A DNA stretch of 64,000 bases from Whitmania pigra (Eukaryota; Annelida; Clitellata; Hirudinida; Haemopidae). Positions 48,074 to 63,489 of this stretch are shown here, piece by piece. The stretch is taken from NCBI GenBank assembly GCA_021613335.1, contig JAJTWR010000254.1:1716001-1780000 (forward strand). The letters are read 5' to 3'. Every line of letters begins with the position of its first letter. Position 1 is the stretch's first letter. A program made the translations under genes and the position numbers. A model generated the notes under the pieces. It saw only the letters and a program-made list of their open reading frames with translations, had not been told where the DNA came from and made no database searches.

Positions 48074-51000
48074 ATGAATAAACCTGAGAGTAAAGAGGAG
48101 ATCGCGGATCAACATAAGGATATACAATCTAGACATTGCACTTCTGAAAAAGGCACCCTGAAAATTTCCCATTCCCTAGTTCACGAAAGCACCTCTTGTG
48201 ATATGACAACAGAAAGTAATTTAAAAGTCACTGAATCGGCTCTTGGTGATAGCGATGATGACATCGAAGACAATGGATCAGAAGTAAACATTGCAAGTTT
48301 ATTTTACTGCTTGTTGTAAACAGTTAGAAGTTGATGAATGTGTTAATTCATGAATTTTAAAATAGATGACTTATACTAATTACCAGTCCAAAGACTGTTC
48401 GGAGTCGGTGGTTTCATCTGTAAAATTTCATCCTGAAATGGCTGATAATATCAGAAATCATTGAATTAAAAGTCATAAGATGCTATTAAAATTTAGCTTT
48501 GAGTGGTTGAGTGCATGACTTTACAATTTGATTCTGAATGTTTGTAAAATTTAGTATACTTGCTTAGAATTATCAGAAATATTCTGAAAGCTTTACTTGA
48601 GGTGCTTATTTGATAGAACGACCCTTATGTGGACATTGATGTTGATGAAGAGGAGAATGTAGAAAGTTCTATAAGTGATAAAGACAGTCATGACCTAAGA
48701 ACTAGACTACAAGCTTTTCTTGAAGTCACAGGTTCTTTACACTTATTGTGAGATAATCATATAAAATAATTGTTGTTATGGATTATTATTTTTCAACAGC
48801 AATTGAAAAGTTACAGGATCTTGACTTAATAACCAAACTTCCATCATCAATCAGTATTAATTCAAATTCTGATCAGAATTCCATTGCATCTACTGATAAG
48901 TAAGAGAAATGAGACTCATGTACTTCATTGTAGAATCATGTGTCTTTACATGTTCTTCATATATCCAATAGCCAAACTCTGGTTCAAGCGTGTGCAGGAG
49001 GTGATGTTGAATTATTCAAATTAATGCTCAAACAAGGCAGAGATATTCACGAGGTGACCGAAGATGGAGAAAGTTTGTTGTGTCTTGCAGCTTCTTCGGG
49101 CTATTTGGAGCTCTGCAAGGTACTCATAAATATTATTGAAAACAGTGTATTTAGTTATTTTTTTTATATTTTCTAGGGATGTGCATGATTCTAAAGTAAT
49201 TATTTTTGTTTTCTTTATTTGCTCAGTTCTTTGAATGATGTAATTTGAAATTTATGACCTTGTTGAAGGCATTTAGTGGAAGGTAGCTGATTCAAATATA
49301 TGTAAAAAAATTTATAAAGTATGAAATAAAACAAAAATCATCTAGATTCATATTTAAGTGACATTTATGTAAACTAACTTACATATCAAAGTAATTTTTG
49401 ATCTGGCTCTAGATCGAACTAATGTGGTTTTGCATGAGTATTTTGAAATTTTAATGTAGACCCTCAAATAATGCACACACCACTTGTAATACTTTGTAAT
49501 GTTTTGAAAAATAAAGATAAGGTGGCCATAAATTTGTGATTGTACAGGTCAGTTATTATTTACACATAAATGAGCACACTCATTAAATATTTGTCGATTG
49601 AATATTGCTTTTCATTGCAGTTGATATGGTGCTAGTGCCAACTTAATCCATTAATTGTAATGCATTACTTTGCTTGATATCTACATGTAGGCAAACACAT
49701 ATGAGAATGTCAGCAGAATGTTATAGCTTAATAACCCTCATAATGTGCTTTAATTTTCTAAATTTTTGATCTGATTTGTCAGAAAAATAGCATTGTTTGG
49801 CAAAAATATAATATAAAATATAAAGGAATCTTGCAAATTCAAAAAAACACTTTTGATAGGAAAATAGAGTCATTTAAAAATGTGTTGTATTTCATTTTTC
49901 TTTTACAATGACTACTTTATTGTTCTACATTATATGTATTTGTTATATTTTGATCTTTGAAATTAACTTTGTCAGTGATTCTTAGATGATAGTTCCTAAT
50001 TTTTTTTATATATATCAGGAGATTTTATGAAGCATAATTAAATATGATAGTTATATGAAATGTTTGCATAGATGCAACAAGAAATTGTTATTGATGATGT
50101 TAGTGCTGTGTCCATTGATAATTTGGTTTTGTTACATCTATTGGCTAACAAGATGGATTGACGTAATAAGTTCTCAAGAGGACATTAGTTGCTTAATGCA
50201 CTTGCATATAAATGAGTAGTCTTGTAACTATTTTGCAGATTCTTTTGGCGATGAATGCGGACGTGGAGGACAGAGGAAGAAAGGGCGATTGTTCCCCGCT
50301 GATGGAAGCGGCCTGCGCCGGATACGACGACATAATGAAACTCCTCGTCGACAGCGGAGCAGACGTTAATGCCAAGTCTAGTGCGGGTAAGTAGAAATGC
50401 ATTGGTAAATGTTTCATTTCTTTATCTGGAATAATTTTAAACAGGCAACACGGCATTACACTACGCTGCTTGCAATGGCCACGAAAATGCTGTTAAACTA
50501 CTCATAGCTTCTGGGGCACATGTGGAAATTCACAATGAAAATGGACACACTCCTCTCATGGAGGCAGCTAGTTCTGGGAGAGTCGGAGTAGCCAAGATCT
50601 TGCTTGAGGCTGGAGCTGGAATCAATACTCACTCCAATGAATTTAAGGAGACCGCACTTACCTTGGCCTGCTATAAAGGTATGAAATGAGCATTCATGTA
50701 AGGGATAGGTGTGGGATTGACTCATTTATTACTCAATAATTTGTATTATAATTCTATTATAAGTTGGCTAAAACAATGACATTTTAATTAGATCTAAATT
50801 CATTGGATTGACTTTGACTAAGAATGTATAATATATTTCTTGGAAGGCCATTTGGAACTTGTCAAATACTTGCTACAATGTGGTGCAGACCATGAGCACA
50901 AGACTGATGAGATGCACACTGCACTCATGGAAGCCAGCATGGACGGACACGTCGAAGTTGCCAGACTTTTGCTGGACAGTGGAGCTCAGGTACTTTAGTC

Positions 51001-54000
51001 ATCAGATCAGTTGTGGTCTGTGAATAGACAAATATATTTATTAATCATTATATAGGAATTTGATAATAATATGATGATGAATATTTAGATAAAGTTCTAG
51101 TAAAACATGATTCCCAAATTGCTTCAAGATGCTTCAAGCATGCTCAATCCATACTTCTTACATCTAATTGAAGCATGTCTGGAAGTCTGAATAAATACAA
51201 ATAATTTACCTTTTGACTTTTGAGAGATCAAGTAGTTGCACAATCCAATGGATGCAGTCATAACTATTTTAATTAATGGGGATTTATGATCTCATAACAC
51301 TATGAGGAGTCATTTTAATATTCAGGTCAAATCACTTTGTTTATTCCAATATTCTTCTGGATTTTTTTTAATTTTAAAGATCTCATAGTGTTTAGTCAAT
51401 TGACTTGATTGACAATTATTTCAGATATCTCAAACTTCTTGTAAATTGTTTCACAATCACTGCAACAATCAGCATAAACTAATTTGAGCATCTTCCTTTT
51501 TTCTGCAGCTTGAAACAATGTCAAATTTTTCATTGCTCTCTTTAAAAACAATCTCTCAGCCATATCACTGACTGCAGAATAAAGTTAGATATGAAGCAAA
51601 CTTTTGAAGATCACTGCCTTTTTATGAGAGCATTGCATTGGCTGAAAATATTCAATTTATTTTTTATGACATGGTTTGCTATTGCATGCATGTTTCATTA
51701 ATTACCAGAAATGCACCTGTTTATACCATTAAATTGTTGTATTCTATAGAAATGTGGGATTTCTCAGAATAACTTAGCTAAAATACATTGAAGTTTTGTT
51801 ATGTATGATGAATTTTGAAAGTATTTTGGATTATGTTCTTATTCATTACAACACTATAATTTAGTATAATTTTTTTGCCAGGTCAATATGCCTACAGACA
51901 GCTTCGAGTCTCCATTGACGTTGGCAGCTTGTGGTGGACACGTGGAGTTGGCCAATCTCTTACTGGAAAGGAATGCAAACATCGAGGAAGCTAATGACGA
52001 GGGATACACTCCGTTGATGGAGGCTGCAAGAGAAGGACACGAAGAAATGTGTGCTCTGCTGCTTACTCATGGTTGGTGCAAATATGTCCAATTCCATTTC
52101 ATGGCTTTATGACAATTATGATTTGCTCGTTGGTTAGAAATGGCAAAGTAAATAGATATGAGTTTTACTGACTTTGTTAGGAGGTTGCAGTTTGTAGTTA
52201 CTCACTGCATTCATTATTTCATCCAATCACCAAAATAGGAGCGGACATAAATGCCCAGACGGAAGAGACGCAAGAAACCCCATTAACGCTCGCTTGTTGC
52301 GGTGGCTTTCTGGAGGTGGCCGACTTTCTGATCAGGGCAGGTGCAGACATTGAACTCGGATGTTCCACTCCACTAATGGAGGCCTCTCAGGAAGGCCACT
52401 TGGAACTTGTCAAATATCTTTTAAAATCTGGTAGTCTTTAAATTTTCATTTAACATGAAACTGGTAATCTTAATTTGCACGAATCTAAATTAGAATTTCC
52501 GTGTCGGTTAACAGGAGCAAACGTGCACGCCAAGTCTCAATCGGGTGATACGGCATTTACATTAGCTTGCGAGAACGGACACACGGACATTGCAGAGGTG
52601 CTTTTAAGCTGCGGAGCAGAGCTGGTCAGTTCTTTATTTTAAACTTTGTCATTTTGAGTTGCTGACTGAATAAGAGCTCATTATTTTGGTTCAGGAGCAC
52701 CAATCAGAAGAGGGTAAGACTGCATTGATGAAGGCTGCAAAGTCTGGTCATCTCTGTACAGTGCAGTTCTTAGTTAATCAAGGTTGAATATTTTCTTATT
52801 TAATTGTCGAGATCGTGTCATGTGGCACTTACGTGCGACTTAACAGTTATATTATGCTGGGTATATTATTTTTGAAATTCTTATTTAATTTATGTTTACT
52901 TACTTGGATATTCAATGGTGTCTAAAAACTGAATTTGGCATACTTTCCCAGATGTATCTTATTGTTTACCTTAAACCATGTCATTTAAATGTGAGATACA
53001 ATAAATAAATAACTGACAAGATATCATTAGCAATATTAATGATTTATTTTTATTCTGAGTGCTGAGCAATGGTTTCACAGTCCAATGAAAGTATAATTGA
53101 ATTTCATTTGAAGGAGCTGATGTCAACAAGTCAACAATTTCAAATGACCACACTGTGCTGTCATTGGCATGTTCCGGTGGTCATATGACTGTCGTCGAGT
53201 TGCTCCTTAAAAATCAGGCTGATCCAAGCCACAAATTGAAGGCAAGGCATTTCAATTTGCTATCTTGTCGTATTCCATATCTGTTGTGGTGAATGGAAAT
53301 GAATTTATATTTGAATTTTAATTATGTTGCCTTTAAAAATTCAATACTGGTTGCCTGGTTGTATTTTAGTAAATTATAATTTAAATATTAGTTGATTATA
53401 TTTTTTTTTTAAATGATTTAAAATTGCCCAAAGGATGGTTCTACCATGCTCATCGAGGCTGCTAAAGGAGGACATGCACAGGTGGTCAAGTTTCTTCTCG
53501 AATGGACCGGTAACGGTAACAATTCCAACGAACTCAGCCCTTCATCTCCCACTCATGTAGGCACTAATCAATGTTTAAAACAAAACGATTTTTATTTATT
53601 TCTTATTAATTGATGTAAGAATGTTATTGTTTTTGTTATTGTTTTAAGTAATATTCCTTAAATTATAATAACATAAGCATTTTATGTTATTCAGATAATG
53701 TGCATATGCTTTTTGAACAAGAATTCTTAGCAGAATTAATATGGATTAATGATTAAATTCTCCAGTTTCTAAAAATATTTGAGTTTTTATTTTGTTCTGA
53801 TAGGCAATAAAGACTTCAACGCAAAGTCTAAATTTTGTGCCGTCGACGGAAGTCGCATCGAATTTTAATAACATCTCACTCGGGCCTCTGAATGACGGGA
53901 GACTGTTATGGACCGGGCTTCCCTCTCAGCAAGGAGGACTTACTACTGTTGACAATCACCTGAGCTGTTGCTACCCAAGTAATTAGCCATCGATTATTAA

Positions 54001-57000
54001 TTATTCATTTTCTTGTACTAATTGAAGACTCATTCTTCTCAGGTAATCTTGGTGCAATAAGCCAACAGCCATTCTTCAACATGCACCTGATGACATCCAA
54101 GCAAAATCTTGTCACTGATAATCAGTTTTTATTCCCAACTTCACAGCTTGTTCAGAAGTCACCTGCAGTTGAAGAGAGCAAGTGTTCAATGCAACAAAAC
54201 AATCAGACCAATGCACTTTTTTCTGCATTGCTTGCTTCGAACGTACTCACCACCTCCCCTGGTCCTACCAGCACTTCACCGGAGCAATTGAGGAATATTT
54301 TCAAAAATCTTGAGCTTCTCACCGTGCCATCTGAAGAGGGAAGCAAATCGCCACTCAGAATTTGCACCAATGCCTGGCAGCAAAAGGAAGCTTTCCAGGA
54401 TGATCAGATATCGATTTTGGCGCAGTCTCTGAATTTGGACGCGTCCGAACTAATTAAAAATCAGTCCGGTCATAACCCGTCGTCCTTGGACAGGTCGTCA
54501 GATTCCCCGACTACGACTGCCACCTCAGTAAATCCTCATTCCACCACCTTGATCACCGATTCATCAAAAGATCAAGTCCTTCAAAAAGTCGAGAAATGCC
54601 TAGGTGATTGTCAGATATCTTCTGATGAGCTTCTACCTAATCTTCGATATTATCAGGTGGTTCAGATGGCTCAATCGGCATTGCCGTCCTCAAAGAATCA
54701 CCAGATGGACGGCCCGTTTTCTTCTAAAATTAACTCCGGTCAGGATGATGTTGAAGGGTCAGACTCGGAATCTAACGAGAATAACCTTTCATCCCTCAAA
54801 AATCAGGAAGAGATGTGCTCGCCAAAATCACCCGATATAGTTGCACTAAATGAATCTGACTTATCTCCGAAAGAGTTCCTCGATGTGGTATCTAAGTTGA
54901 AAAAGCTTGAGTTTGATACTTATCCAAAGGCTGCCTGGCAAGAGAAGGAGGATTCGACCAGTGACTGCGCATTCTTTGAGTCACTGACTCGATCCTGCAT
55001 AATTGCCGATAAAGGATCATCTAAAGGGACCCAGGAGGACCTGCAGAATTCCATGGCATCTCTAACCAATGCTGATGATATTGATCTCTCCACCATAGTT
55101 CTTCTAACAGAGCTGCAGCAACAGCAGAATACCATGGACCTCTGTGATAACAAAATTGGCAACAAGAATGCTTTCAATGACAACTCAAATTTTTCTATCC
55201 AGTGGAGCACCACTGGGCAGCAATTGGCTTATCCTCAATCTCAACAGAATTCTCTGACCTTTGACCAAGCAACAAGTCAGCTGTGGCAGCAACAATTTGA
55301 ACAAATGTTGCAGTGGCAGCAACAACAACAACTAGTCACCCAGCAGTTTTTCCAGCAGCAACATTTAAATCAGCAGCACTTGCAGAAACCACAGCCTTCG
55401 ATGCATTCAGACAATCCTCAGCAGGTCAAGTGGAATCTAGATTCTTCTGTGTCTCTGAATGCAGAAGTCAATAAAGTCAGTGAATCTATCAATTTGAGTG
55501 GCAAGTACTCAAGCCTTCCCAAAAATAGTGCCACAGCAGGTGACTACCTACAAGTTCACGAAAAAGCCCAGAAATTGGAATTCAAATTTGAAAGTCCCCC
55601 TCAGACGCACAAAGTTCCCTCTTCGGTGATCGGGTCGTCGGGCGAAAATAGCTCTCAGCCTCAGTTGAAGACCACGACCGGTCGTGTTTTTGTTAGAGGT
55701 TGGTCGAATTCGTTCTCACGGTGCTTCATAAATCAATTTTGAACATTATCAGTTAAGTTATTATTTAAAATATATAGGTCACAGGAAGTTACCAACTCTT
55801 CAGAAACAGCAGCAACTTGCTGCTGCTGTTGCCTGTTCATCTAATTTTACCGGGGATCCGTGTCTCCACCAATTACAACACGCGCAAATACAACCCCTCG
55901 CACAATTGCCGGGCTCCTCCCACCTAGGTCTCCAGCCCCATTCATTGCTGTTGGGCAACACATCATCGGTTTCGGGAGACCTCTCGAACGTGGCATCCTC
56001 CGTGACAAGTTGCAATGCATGGACGCAAATGCCAATCAACAATCACAACACCTCTATGTATGTTCAGTTCCACCAACAGCAGCAACAACTAAAGAACAAT
56101 AAAATTGTCAACAAGCAAACCTTACAGATGCCACAGGTTGTTGAATAATCAAAATTTCCTTTATAATTCGATAATTTTTTATTTTGTTACTTATTTGTTA
56201 TTATTATTAAGTCATTTGTTAGTTATTATTTTTTTTATTATTATTAAGTTATTTATTACTTATTATGTGTTATTTGCCAATTTTTTATTTTGAACTTGAA
56301 CAACTCTTAAGAAATGACGAAAAAGTCTAAAACTTTGTTTTACTGTTGCATATACAAGTTGCATATATATATTTTTGAGGTTTGCTTGGCAATATACTGA
56401 AATATACATTATAACTCTATGGTTTTAGCAACAAGGCCAGACAGCAAGTTCTTGTTCTGATTTGAAGCATCTGGGTCAGTCTACCAACACTTGCTCACAT
56501 GTTCTGCAGCAACAGCACATGTTCCTGCCACAACATTACCAGCCACCGTTAGATCTGCAGCCGTTGAAGCAGCAACATGCTTACTTGTCACAGCAAGAAA
56601 GATCCCAAGCATATCAGCAATTCCAGCTGCAACAGTTGTTACAACAACAAAAAGTTTGTGATGCAACTGCTTCCCTAAGCTCTAGTGGTCGGCCCGTCGG
56701 ATCATCGAGCGGTGGCGTTGCAACCAATTCTCTCGCATCTCAGCACCTACCCTCTCAAGAGTTGTTTCACAAGCAGGCTCAACACTTTCCCCAATTAGTA
56801 CAAAACCAACACCAGCAGCAACAATTTGTTCCCATAAATTCCATGAATCAGAAACATATTTTGCTGGATTCGTGCGGAACAAATTCAGTGGGGCAACAGT
56901 CTACAAAACTGTTTAATAACGGCAGTAACAGTCTCATCCAATCTCAGCTGTTTCAACTGATGTCTCAACAACATCAACAGCAGCAGCAATTGTTCCTGCA

Positions 57001-60000
57001 GCAACATCTGAACCTGCATCATCCTCATCATATACTCAGTGGGAGTTCGAACACCAATAACAACAAATCATCATTTCTTCTTCAATCAGGCATTGATTCA
57101 ATGAATGTCTCCTCTCCCCTCTCTCCTTCCACGTCGACCTCTTTTGATACTGGACAACTGGCTGCCAGATGCCCCATTGAGGTCGATGCACAAACCGAGG
57201 GAAACCACGACACGGCTCTAACACTGGCCTGCGCCGGAGGTTATGCAGAGCTTGTAGAGTTGCTCCTGCAGTGCAATGCCAACATAGAACACAGGGACAA
57301 AAAAGGTTTCTCTCCTCTCATCTTGGCTGCTACAGGTGGCCATGTTGGAGTTGTTGAAATTCTGTTGGACCACAACGTCGACATAGAAGCCCAATCCGAA
57401 AGAACAAAAGACACCGCCCTTTCTCTTGCATGTTCGGGAGGGAAGTATGAAGTCGTAGAATTATTGTTAACCAGAGGAGCAAACAAGGAACATCGTAACG
57501 TGTCCGATTACACTCCTCTGAGTTTGGCTGCTTCGGGAGGATACGACACCATCATCAACTTGCTGCTCGATCACGGGGCAGAGATAAACTCGAGGACGGG
57601 CAGCAAATTGGGAATTTCGCCTCTCATGCTGGCGGCAATGAACGGCCACGTCAGCACTGTCAAACTCCTTCTCGATAAGGGAAGTGACATAAATGCCCAG
57701 ATCGAAACAAATCGTAATACGGCTCTTACTTTAGCCTGTTTTCAGGTTTGTTTGGAAGTTTGTTATTTTAATGATTTTATTTAAATTAGGAATAATTATT
57801 TTAGGGAAGGCACGAAGTTGTGAGCGTTCTTCTAGAAAGGAAAGCCAATATCGAACATCGAGCCAAAACGGGGCTGACGCCTCTAATGGAGGCGGCTTCC
57901 GGTGGCTACGTGGAGGTAGGAAAGGTGCTCCTGGACAAGGGGGCCGACGTAAACGCCGCTCCAGTTCCTTCGTCGAGAGACACCGCTCTGACGATTGCAG
58001 CCGATAAAGGACATCACAAATTCGTCGAACTGTTACTTTCTAGAAAAGCTCTGGTTGATGTTAAAAACAAGAAGGGTAATTCGCCTCTGTGGCTAGCTTG
58101 CAACGGTGGCCATTTGGAGGTTGTTCAGCATCTTGTGCATGCAAAAGCTGATGTGGATAGCCAGGACAACAGGAAGGTATCTTGTCTCATGGTTGCTTTT
58201 AGGAAGGGACACATAAAAGTAGTGAAATGGCTAGTCAAACATGTGGTTCAATTTCCATCTCAACAAGATTGTTCGAGGTGTCTGTCGACCATCGCCGACA
58301 AGGAATTACTAAAGAAATGTCAGGTTTGCATGGAGATCATCGACGGGGCCAGAGAGAATCAGGCAGCCGAGGCCAATAGGAACGCAGACAACCTGCTTTT
58401 GGAACTCGACAGGGAAAAGAGTTTAGAAGAAAGTCGTAAAGCAGCGGCTGCAAGAAAAAGAGAGAAAAAGAAACAGAAGAAAAAGAAAAGACAGGCAGCT
58501 GAAGACACCAGAGAGGAAAGCAATGAAGCCAGCGATAGCCAGCAACCCGAAGAGATTTTATCTAAAACGGACAAAGATGTCGAAGATGCTTACGAGACCA
58601 TTGTGTCGTTTGGAAATGCCAGCTCTGAAGAGGTTATTGAGAATCCTGCTAAAAAAGTCAAGCAGAATAAAAAATCTGGTAAGGATAAAAAAGCATCTTG
58701 CAGAGTTGAGCAGGTGCCCATCAAAAACTGTTTGAGGCCAGTTGAAGAAGCATCCAAAAGTTTGATCACTGAAAGCAAACTTTGTGAAGTTGAGGTGCAA
58801 CAGCAGCTTCAGTCGACAACATCCCAGTCAATCTCATGTACTGCACTCAGTATAGTAAAAAATAATATGAATTCTCAAAATAATAAGAAGGATCTTTCAA
58901 AATTCGTCCTTTCCAGCTATTCATCAGGCATTGGTGATCTTGATGATTTTGGAATGCTTCCCACTGATATTAAGAACACAGCCACATCTGCAATGTCTTT
59001 GCACAAAGAAAAATCATCTGCAAAAGAAACTCAGAGGTGTAAAATGGTTGTTGCATCTTCAGCTGCTGTAAAGACCCACAAAGGGTCTACGCTTTCCAGT
59101 CCAAAAAAGATTGCTCGCAAGGATGAAGGATGGAAAGAAGTGACTCGAAAGTGTAAAAGGATAACGGTGCCCGGAAAAGCCATTAGCAGGATAATCGGAA
59201 GAGGCGGATGCAACATCAATGCCATAAGGGAAGAATCGGGTGCACACATAGATCTCGATAAAGTAAAAAATTCTGCCGACGGTGTGGTGACCATAAAAGG
59301 ATCGGTCGAGGCCACGAAGCTTGCTTATGACTTGATCGAGGCTCTCATCAGAGAAACTGACAAAGACATTGAACAACTCATTCCTTTGTTCAAGAATAAG
59401 GCGTCTACTTCGAACTCGTGCATCTCGCTAACTAAAAGTAATGCTTCATCAAAATTAAATTCCTCTAATAGCACCATTTCGTTCTCTGGCATTACAAACC
59501 CAGGCAAGCAGAATAACATTTTAACATCAGTGGGAAGTTTGGTCTCCAATGCAGGGATCACCTCTGTGTGGAACAGATCTTCCAAAACCTCGACAGCTTC
59601 GAAATCCGAACCTATTGCAAGCTTCACTATTGGAGCGTGGAGTCCGTCTGTTCACGATTCAGCAAAGCTTCCTTCATCTTCTTGTACTGCAATTTCGAGC
59701 CAGGCAGTCATCCAAAATGTTTCTACAAGTGATTCTTTTGCTGGTTCTATAACAAATGCATTCACCTCATTAAAAATTACAGCAGGTTTGTTATCTTCAA
59801 ATGAATTTCCTTCTAGCCAAGTAAATAGTACAACTACTTATAAAGTCACTTCCTCATTGTGGGACAATCAAATGGTTAAGCCCGAGGCATCGTCTGTGAC
59901 TGTTGCCATGCCGATCATGTCCGGAGGTAATTCTGGATCAAAACATTCTACATCAGCGGAGAGCGTCCAAATGATACCTCAGTACTCTCCATTCAAAACA

Positions 60001-61938
60001 TTTTTCACCTCATCTTCTCTCTTAGGCAGGGATTCTGTGAAGACAAATTTCTCTGGCTCTGGCATTTGTGCTTCCCGTATTCCAATTACCCTACCCACAG
60101 AGATCACAGTCGACTCGGCATTGCAAGCTAAAGCACCAGGCTATCGACCCCCTGTTTCCAATGTGTCGTCATCACTCTCTCCTAGAAAAGCAAGTACGGA
60201 TGGTCCATCGGGCAAGGACTCGATGAAGCTGAATTCATTCCCAAATATAGAGGAGAAGATGAAGATTCCCTCGACCAAGCCTCTTAACGTTGATGCTCGT
60301 GTGTCGAGCATCTCGGATGGCGTCGAGATCGAGGTCAGTACGGAATCGGCCGTGCCCTTCCTTGGCATGCCTGTTTTATCAAGCCATAACCATAGGGAAG
60401 AATACATCTCTTCCAAAAACCCTATGACCCTACCACATATAGACAGCAATCTAAATCCAAATGCTCCAGACTTCACATCAAAGACTTCTTTAGAATTTGG
60501 ACCCAAAATGATAACCACTGGCCCCCAAGTACATTCATATTATCCAACACAAGTCTCACTGCCCAGTTACTCGCTCTTCAGCAGTTCGTTGTCAGACATA
60601 AGGTTTCCTCAGGAGATGAAGTCAGTCACCTATCCACTGACCTCAGGTGTTGTCTCCAGTGTCAAAGAAATTCCTGCAGGAGTGAGCCAAACTGTAGCAT
60701 CAGCTGTGGACTGTGATTCCATTTACGGTATGATAGCAAGTGGTATTTGTTGAATAGCAAATGTAGAACTTGTGTATAATCTGTTATATACAATTTTGAT
60801 CAAACACTGGAATATTTATATATAGCCTATTTAGCCTCAATTGCAATTGCAGATCATTACAGTACTCAGAGGTTGGACCAGAGCACCCCTTCTTCTAGCA
60901 ATCCTTCTTCTCCAAACGTTGACGATAGACGATCCATCCAGCCCATCGGAACTGAACTCAGGAGCAAAAAGCAGCGCATTGCTCATCCCCATCCACCTTT
61001 GATGACTTCAAGTGCTTCCTATGGATTTGGTTACTCACCCAATCTTCACAATTACCAACAGCAACAACAATGGCAGACTCCGTACCAAGGTGAAATAGGC
61101 AACGGAGATTGGAGGAGTGGATCCGTCAATTCTGCCTCGGAACCCCCTATGGACGGCATGTCTAACGTGCTCGTACCTCGGCCTGGATACTTTCCTCATG
61201 TCATGGGACTGAGGCATCCAGATATGATGAGGTCCCAACCAGAGCTGATTACCCCTCAGCCAATTCGTCCCCCATCTGGGGATCACCTGTACGAAAACAA
61301 CATCCAAGTAATTAACAAGTAATTATTAATGAACATTTGACTTTTGCTCCATATTAACTTCTTGTTACAGACTCAACATGGTTCTGTTTTGGCTCCTCAT
61401 GGAACGTCTGCCTACATGAACGGATACCTTTCTCAGAATCTCCCCAGTTCTTATATGCCAAACCTGGGTATGCTGAGGAGTGCAGGGGATGGTTGGGAGA
61501 ATGGGCACAGAATGAAGATGCCCAATAATTATGTTAGCAAATCAGTTTCTTGTAATTATTAACAGCTATTGGGCTTTAGTGATAAAATTAACTTGTTGCA
61601 AAAGATACCAACATTCAATAAGAAAATAGGATAATGATTGTTCAAAAATTTAAAGGGCTTTATAGTTGAAATTAATTCGTTGGTGCACCATGGCTTGTGT
61701 CATCCCTATTTTTGGCATTCAAGAAATCACAAGCTGCATCTCGTCCCATAGCTTGTAATTACCTGGTTTGAAGCACCAATTGTTCGCCTTAGTGAATGCA
61801 TGTGATTTCGTGCTATGTTAACGGTACTAAACCTATAAAGGATGTATTAGTGACAAATGGTATTTAAATGTGCTAATTATAATAATTACATTTCTTTCAC
61901 AGGTGTGGAATGGATGGCAACAGAATCCTAATTATTGA
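48074..61938 (+). CDS. ANKHD1: Mask/ANKHD1 multiple ankyrin repeat and KH-domain protein
   Basis: Twenty-one exons join in frame to about 3003 residues: 48074-48283, 48617-48731, 48800-48899, 48972-49119, 50239-50386, 50445-50678, 50847-50989, 51882-52071, 52239-52430, 52515-52624, 52695-52782, 53114-53241, 53434-53556, 53804-53978, 54043-55698, 55778-56136, 56429-57745, 57805-60727, 60853-61307, 61371-61532, 61903-61938. An acidic N-terminus precedes the first ankyrin block (exons 4-13; e.g. GHVEVARLLLDSGAQVNMP). A Gln-rich linker (exons 15-17) separates it from the second block, which opens HDTALTLACAGGYAELVELL. After a Lys-rich helix comes one KH domain with the RNA-binding GxxG loop (IIGRGGCNINAI). 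The tail keeps APGYRPP and PIGTE. Orthologues scaffold Hippo/Yorkie, receptor-tyrosine-kinase and JAK/STAT signalling. The intron after 53241 is GC-AG. Confidence 0.95.
49120..50238. other. Longest mask intron (1.1 kb)
   Basis: AT-rich, no exon or repeat identified. The next longest is 50990-51881, equally empty. Confidence 0.5.
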
Positions 61939-62257
61939 GGAGAGTTGGACATTAATGCTTAATGTAGTCAATTGCTTCAAATTGCTGTCAGTTGATTGGC
62001 CGTCAGTCTTCGGATCGTTTTGGGTAGTTTTCACATCCGTCGAAAATGTTGTTGGATGTTCTCGTTGAATAACTTCACAAATATACCATGCCACGCACTT
62101 GTATTTGCTTGCTAACTTTCCTGTCATTATGATCCAGGCATTCACCATAATCCACTGATTTTCATTCATTTGGGGAATGCATTGTGAACGAAGCTTTATT
62201 TTGTTGTTATTATTTATCTTAATTAGATTATATTATTTATCTTTTATTATTTATTCG

Positions 62258-62850
62258 TAGGAATTTTGTAAAAAGCCAATCAACGTGACCCATACAGGAC
62301 ACGAATTTTCTAGCATATGATTTCTTTGTGATGGTGAATTTCTCGTGTCTGCATGATAATGTTCATATTAAACTTTTCCTCACAATTTTCCTCATAGCTA
62401 TTCGCCTCTCAGTTTTTGTGTTGGGCATCAGTGGCACATGTTATATGCAGTTATGTGTGCATCATCCGAGTAAGTGGGTCATCATCTGGTACATCCAGGT
62501 TACAATTCATCGTGAGTAGTAAAACAATGCCCACATGTTTATTTGTGGTTGAGGACTTTAGGACAAAGGATGACAAGAATTTATTGTTGGTCTGAAAATT
62601 TGTTGGCTTGCATGCTTTCATAGTGAGTGCGAGGCTGCTTTTGTGATGGAGGTTGGAATTGTTTGAATAGCTGGAGTCTGCTAGCATGTGGCAATGCAAG
62701 GTTGAACAGTGGATCTCTTTAATGTGATTTGTGGGAGAAAGCAAAGCATTTATCTTTTAATATTAATTCATAGGAATTCTGTAAAAAGCCAGTTGACTTG
62801 ACCAGTCAATCCCTGCAGGGCAGGACAGTTTTCTAGCATTTGGGTGCTAT
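62258..62850 (+). repeat. Diverged duplication downstream of mask
   Basis: GTAGGAATTTTGTAAAAAGC (about 62260) and ATAGGAATTCTGTAAAAAGC (about 62771) open two similar stretches that both continue to a TTTTCTAGCAT motif, some 510 bp apart. Confidence 0.65.
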
Positions 62851-63489
62851 GATTTCAGCTTTAGGCTTTGCAGAAGTATATGTAGGTTACCTGCTCTTAT
62901 ATATTTTTCGGTTGGTTGTTTATTAACGTCAATTTCATAACTAGACGATTAAGACAGGGACAACAGAAAAACAAGAACATCAATGACACAAAAAAAATTG
63001 TTCTTAAATATATTATGATACATAAGTTTCTTCTCTTTTCTGAACAGAAGATGAGTTCTATGCTAGCGTAATTGCTAAGTTCTCAAATTAAGTATATGTA
63101 TCTTGAGATTCAATCTGATGTTCTGTCTGAGGATTTCTGGACTAGGACATTCTAGAAGGAAATACCCAGTGGACTCCAATGGAACAGACATTCGTATTTT
63201 AAAAAATTGTCTAAATTTCTTATACATGTTTTACGACATTCCCCGACTAAACCGGGCCGGGTGCATATTTACAAGCCCGTGTCTAGAACGACGCCGGTCT
63301 AATTATTATTCATGTATTAGCTAATTTAGGCGCTATGATTGGACAGATGTTTTCCGAAAATAGGTCACATATATCTTCCTAACTTCATAAAATATAAATT
63401 TGGTTAAAGTGACCATTGCTTTAGTTAATTTTAATAAAAAATTTGACATTAATGGGGAGGGGGGTGCTTTATCAGTGACAATCAGCTCT

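Noticed and set aside
55800..56102. Additional frames in both strands over a mask exon
   Set aside because: The mask reading through 55778-56136 is in frame with both neighbouring exons; the others are shadows.
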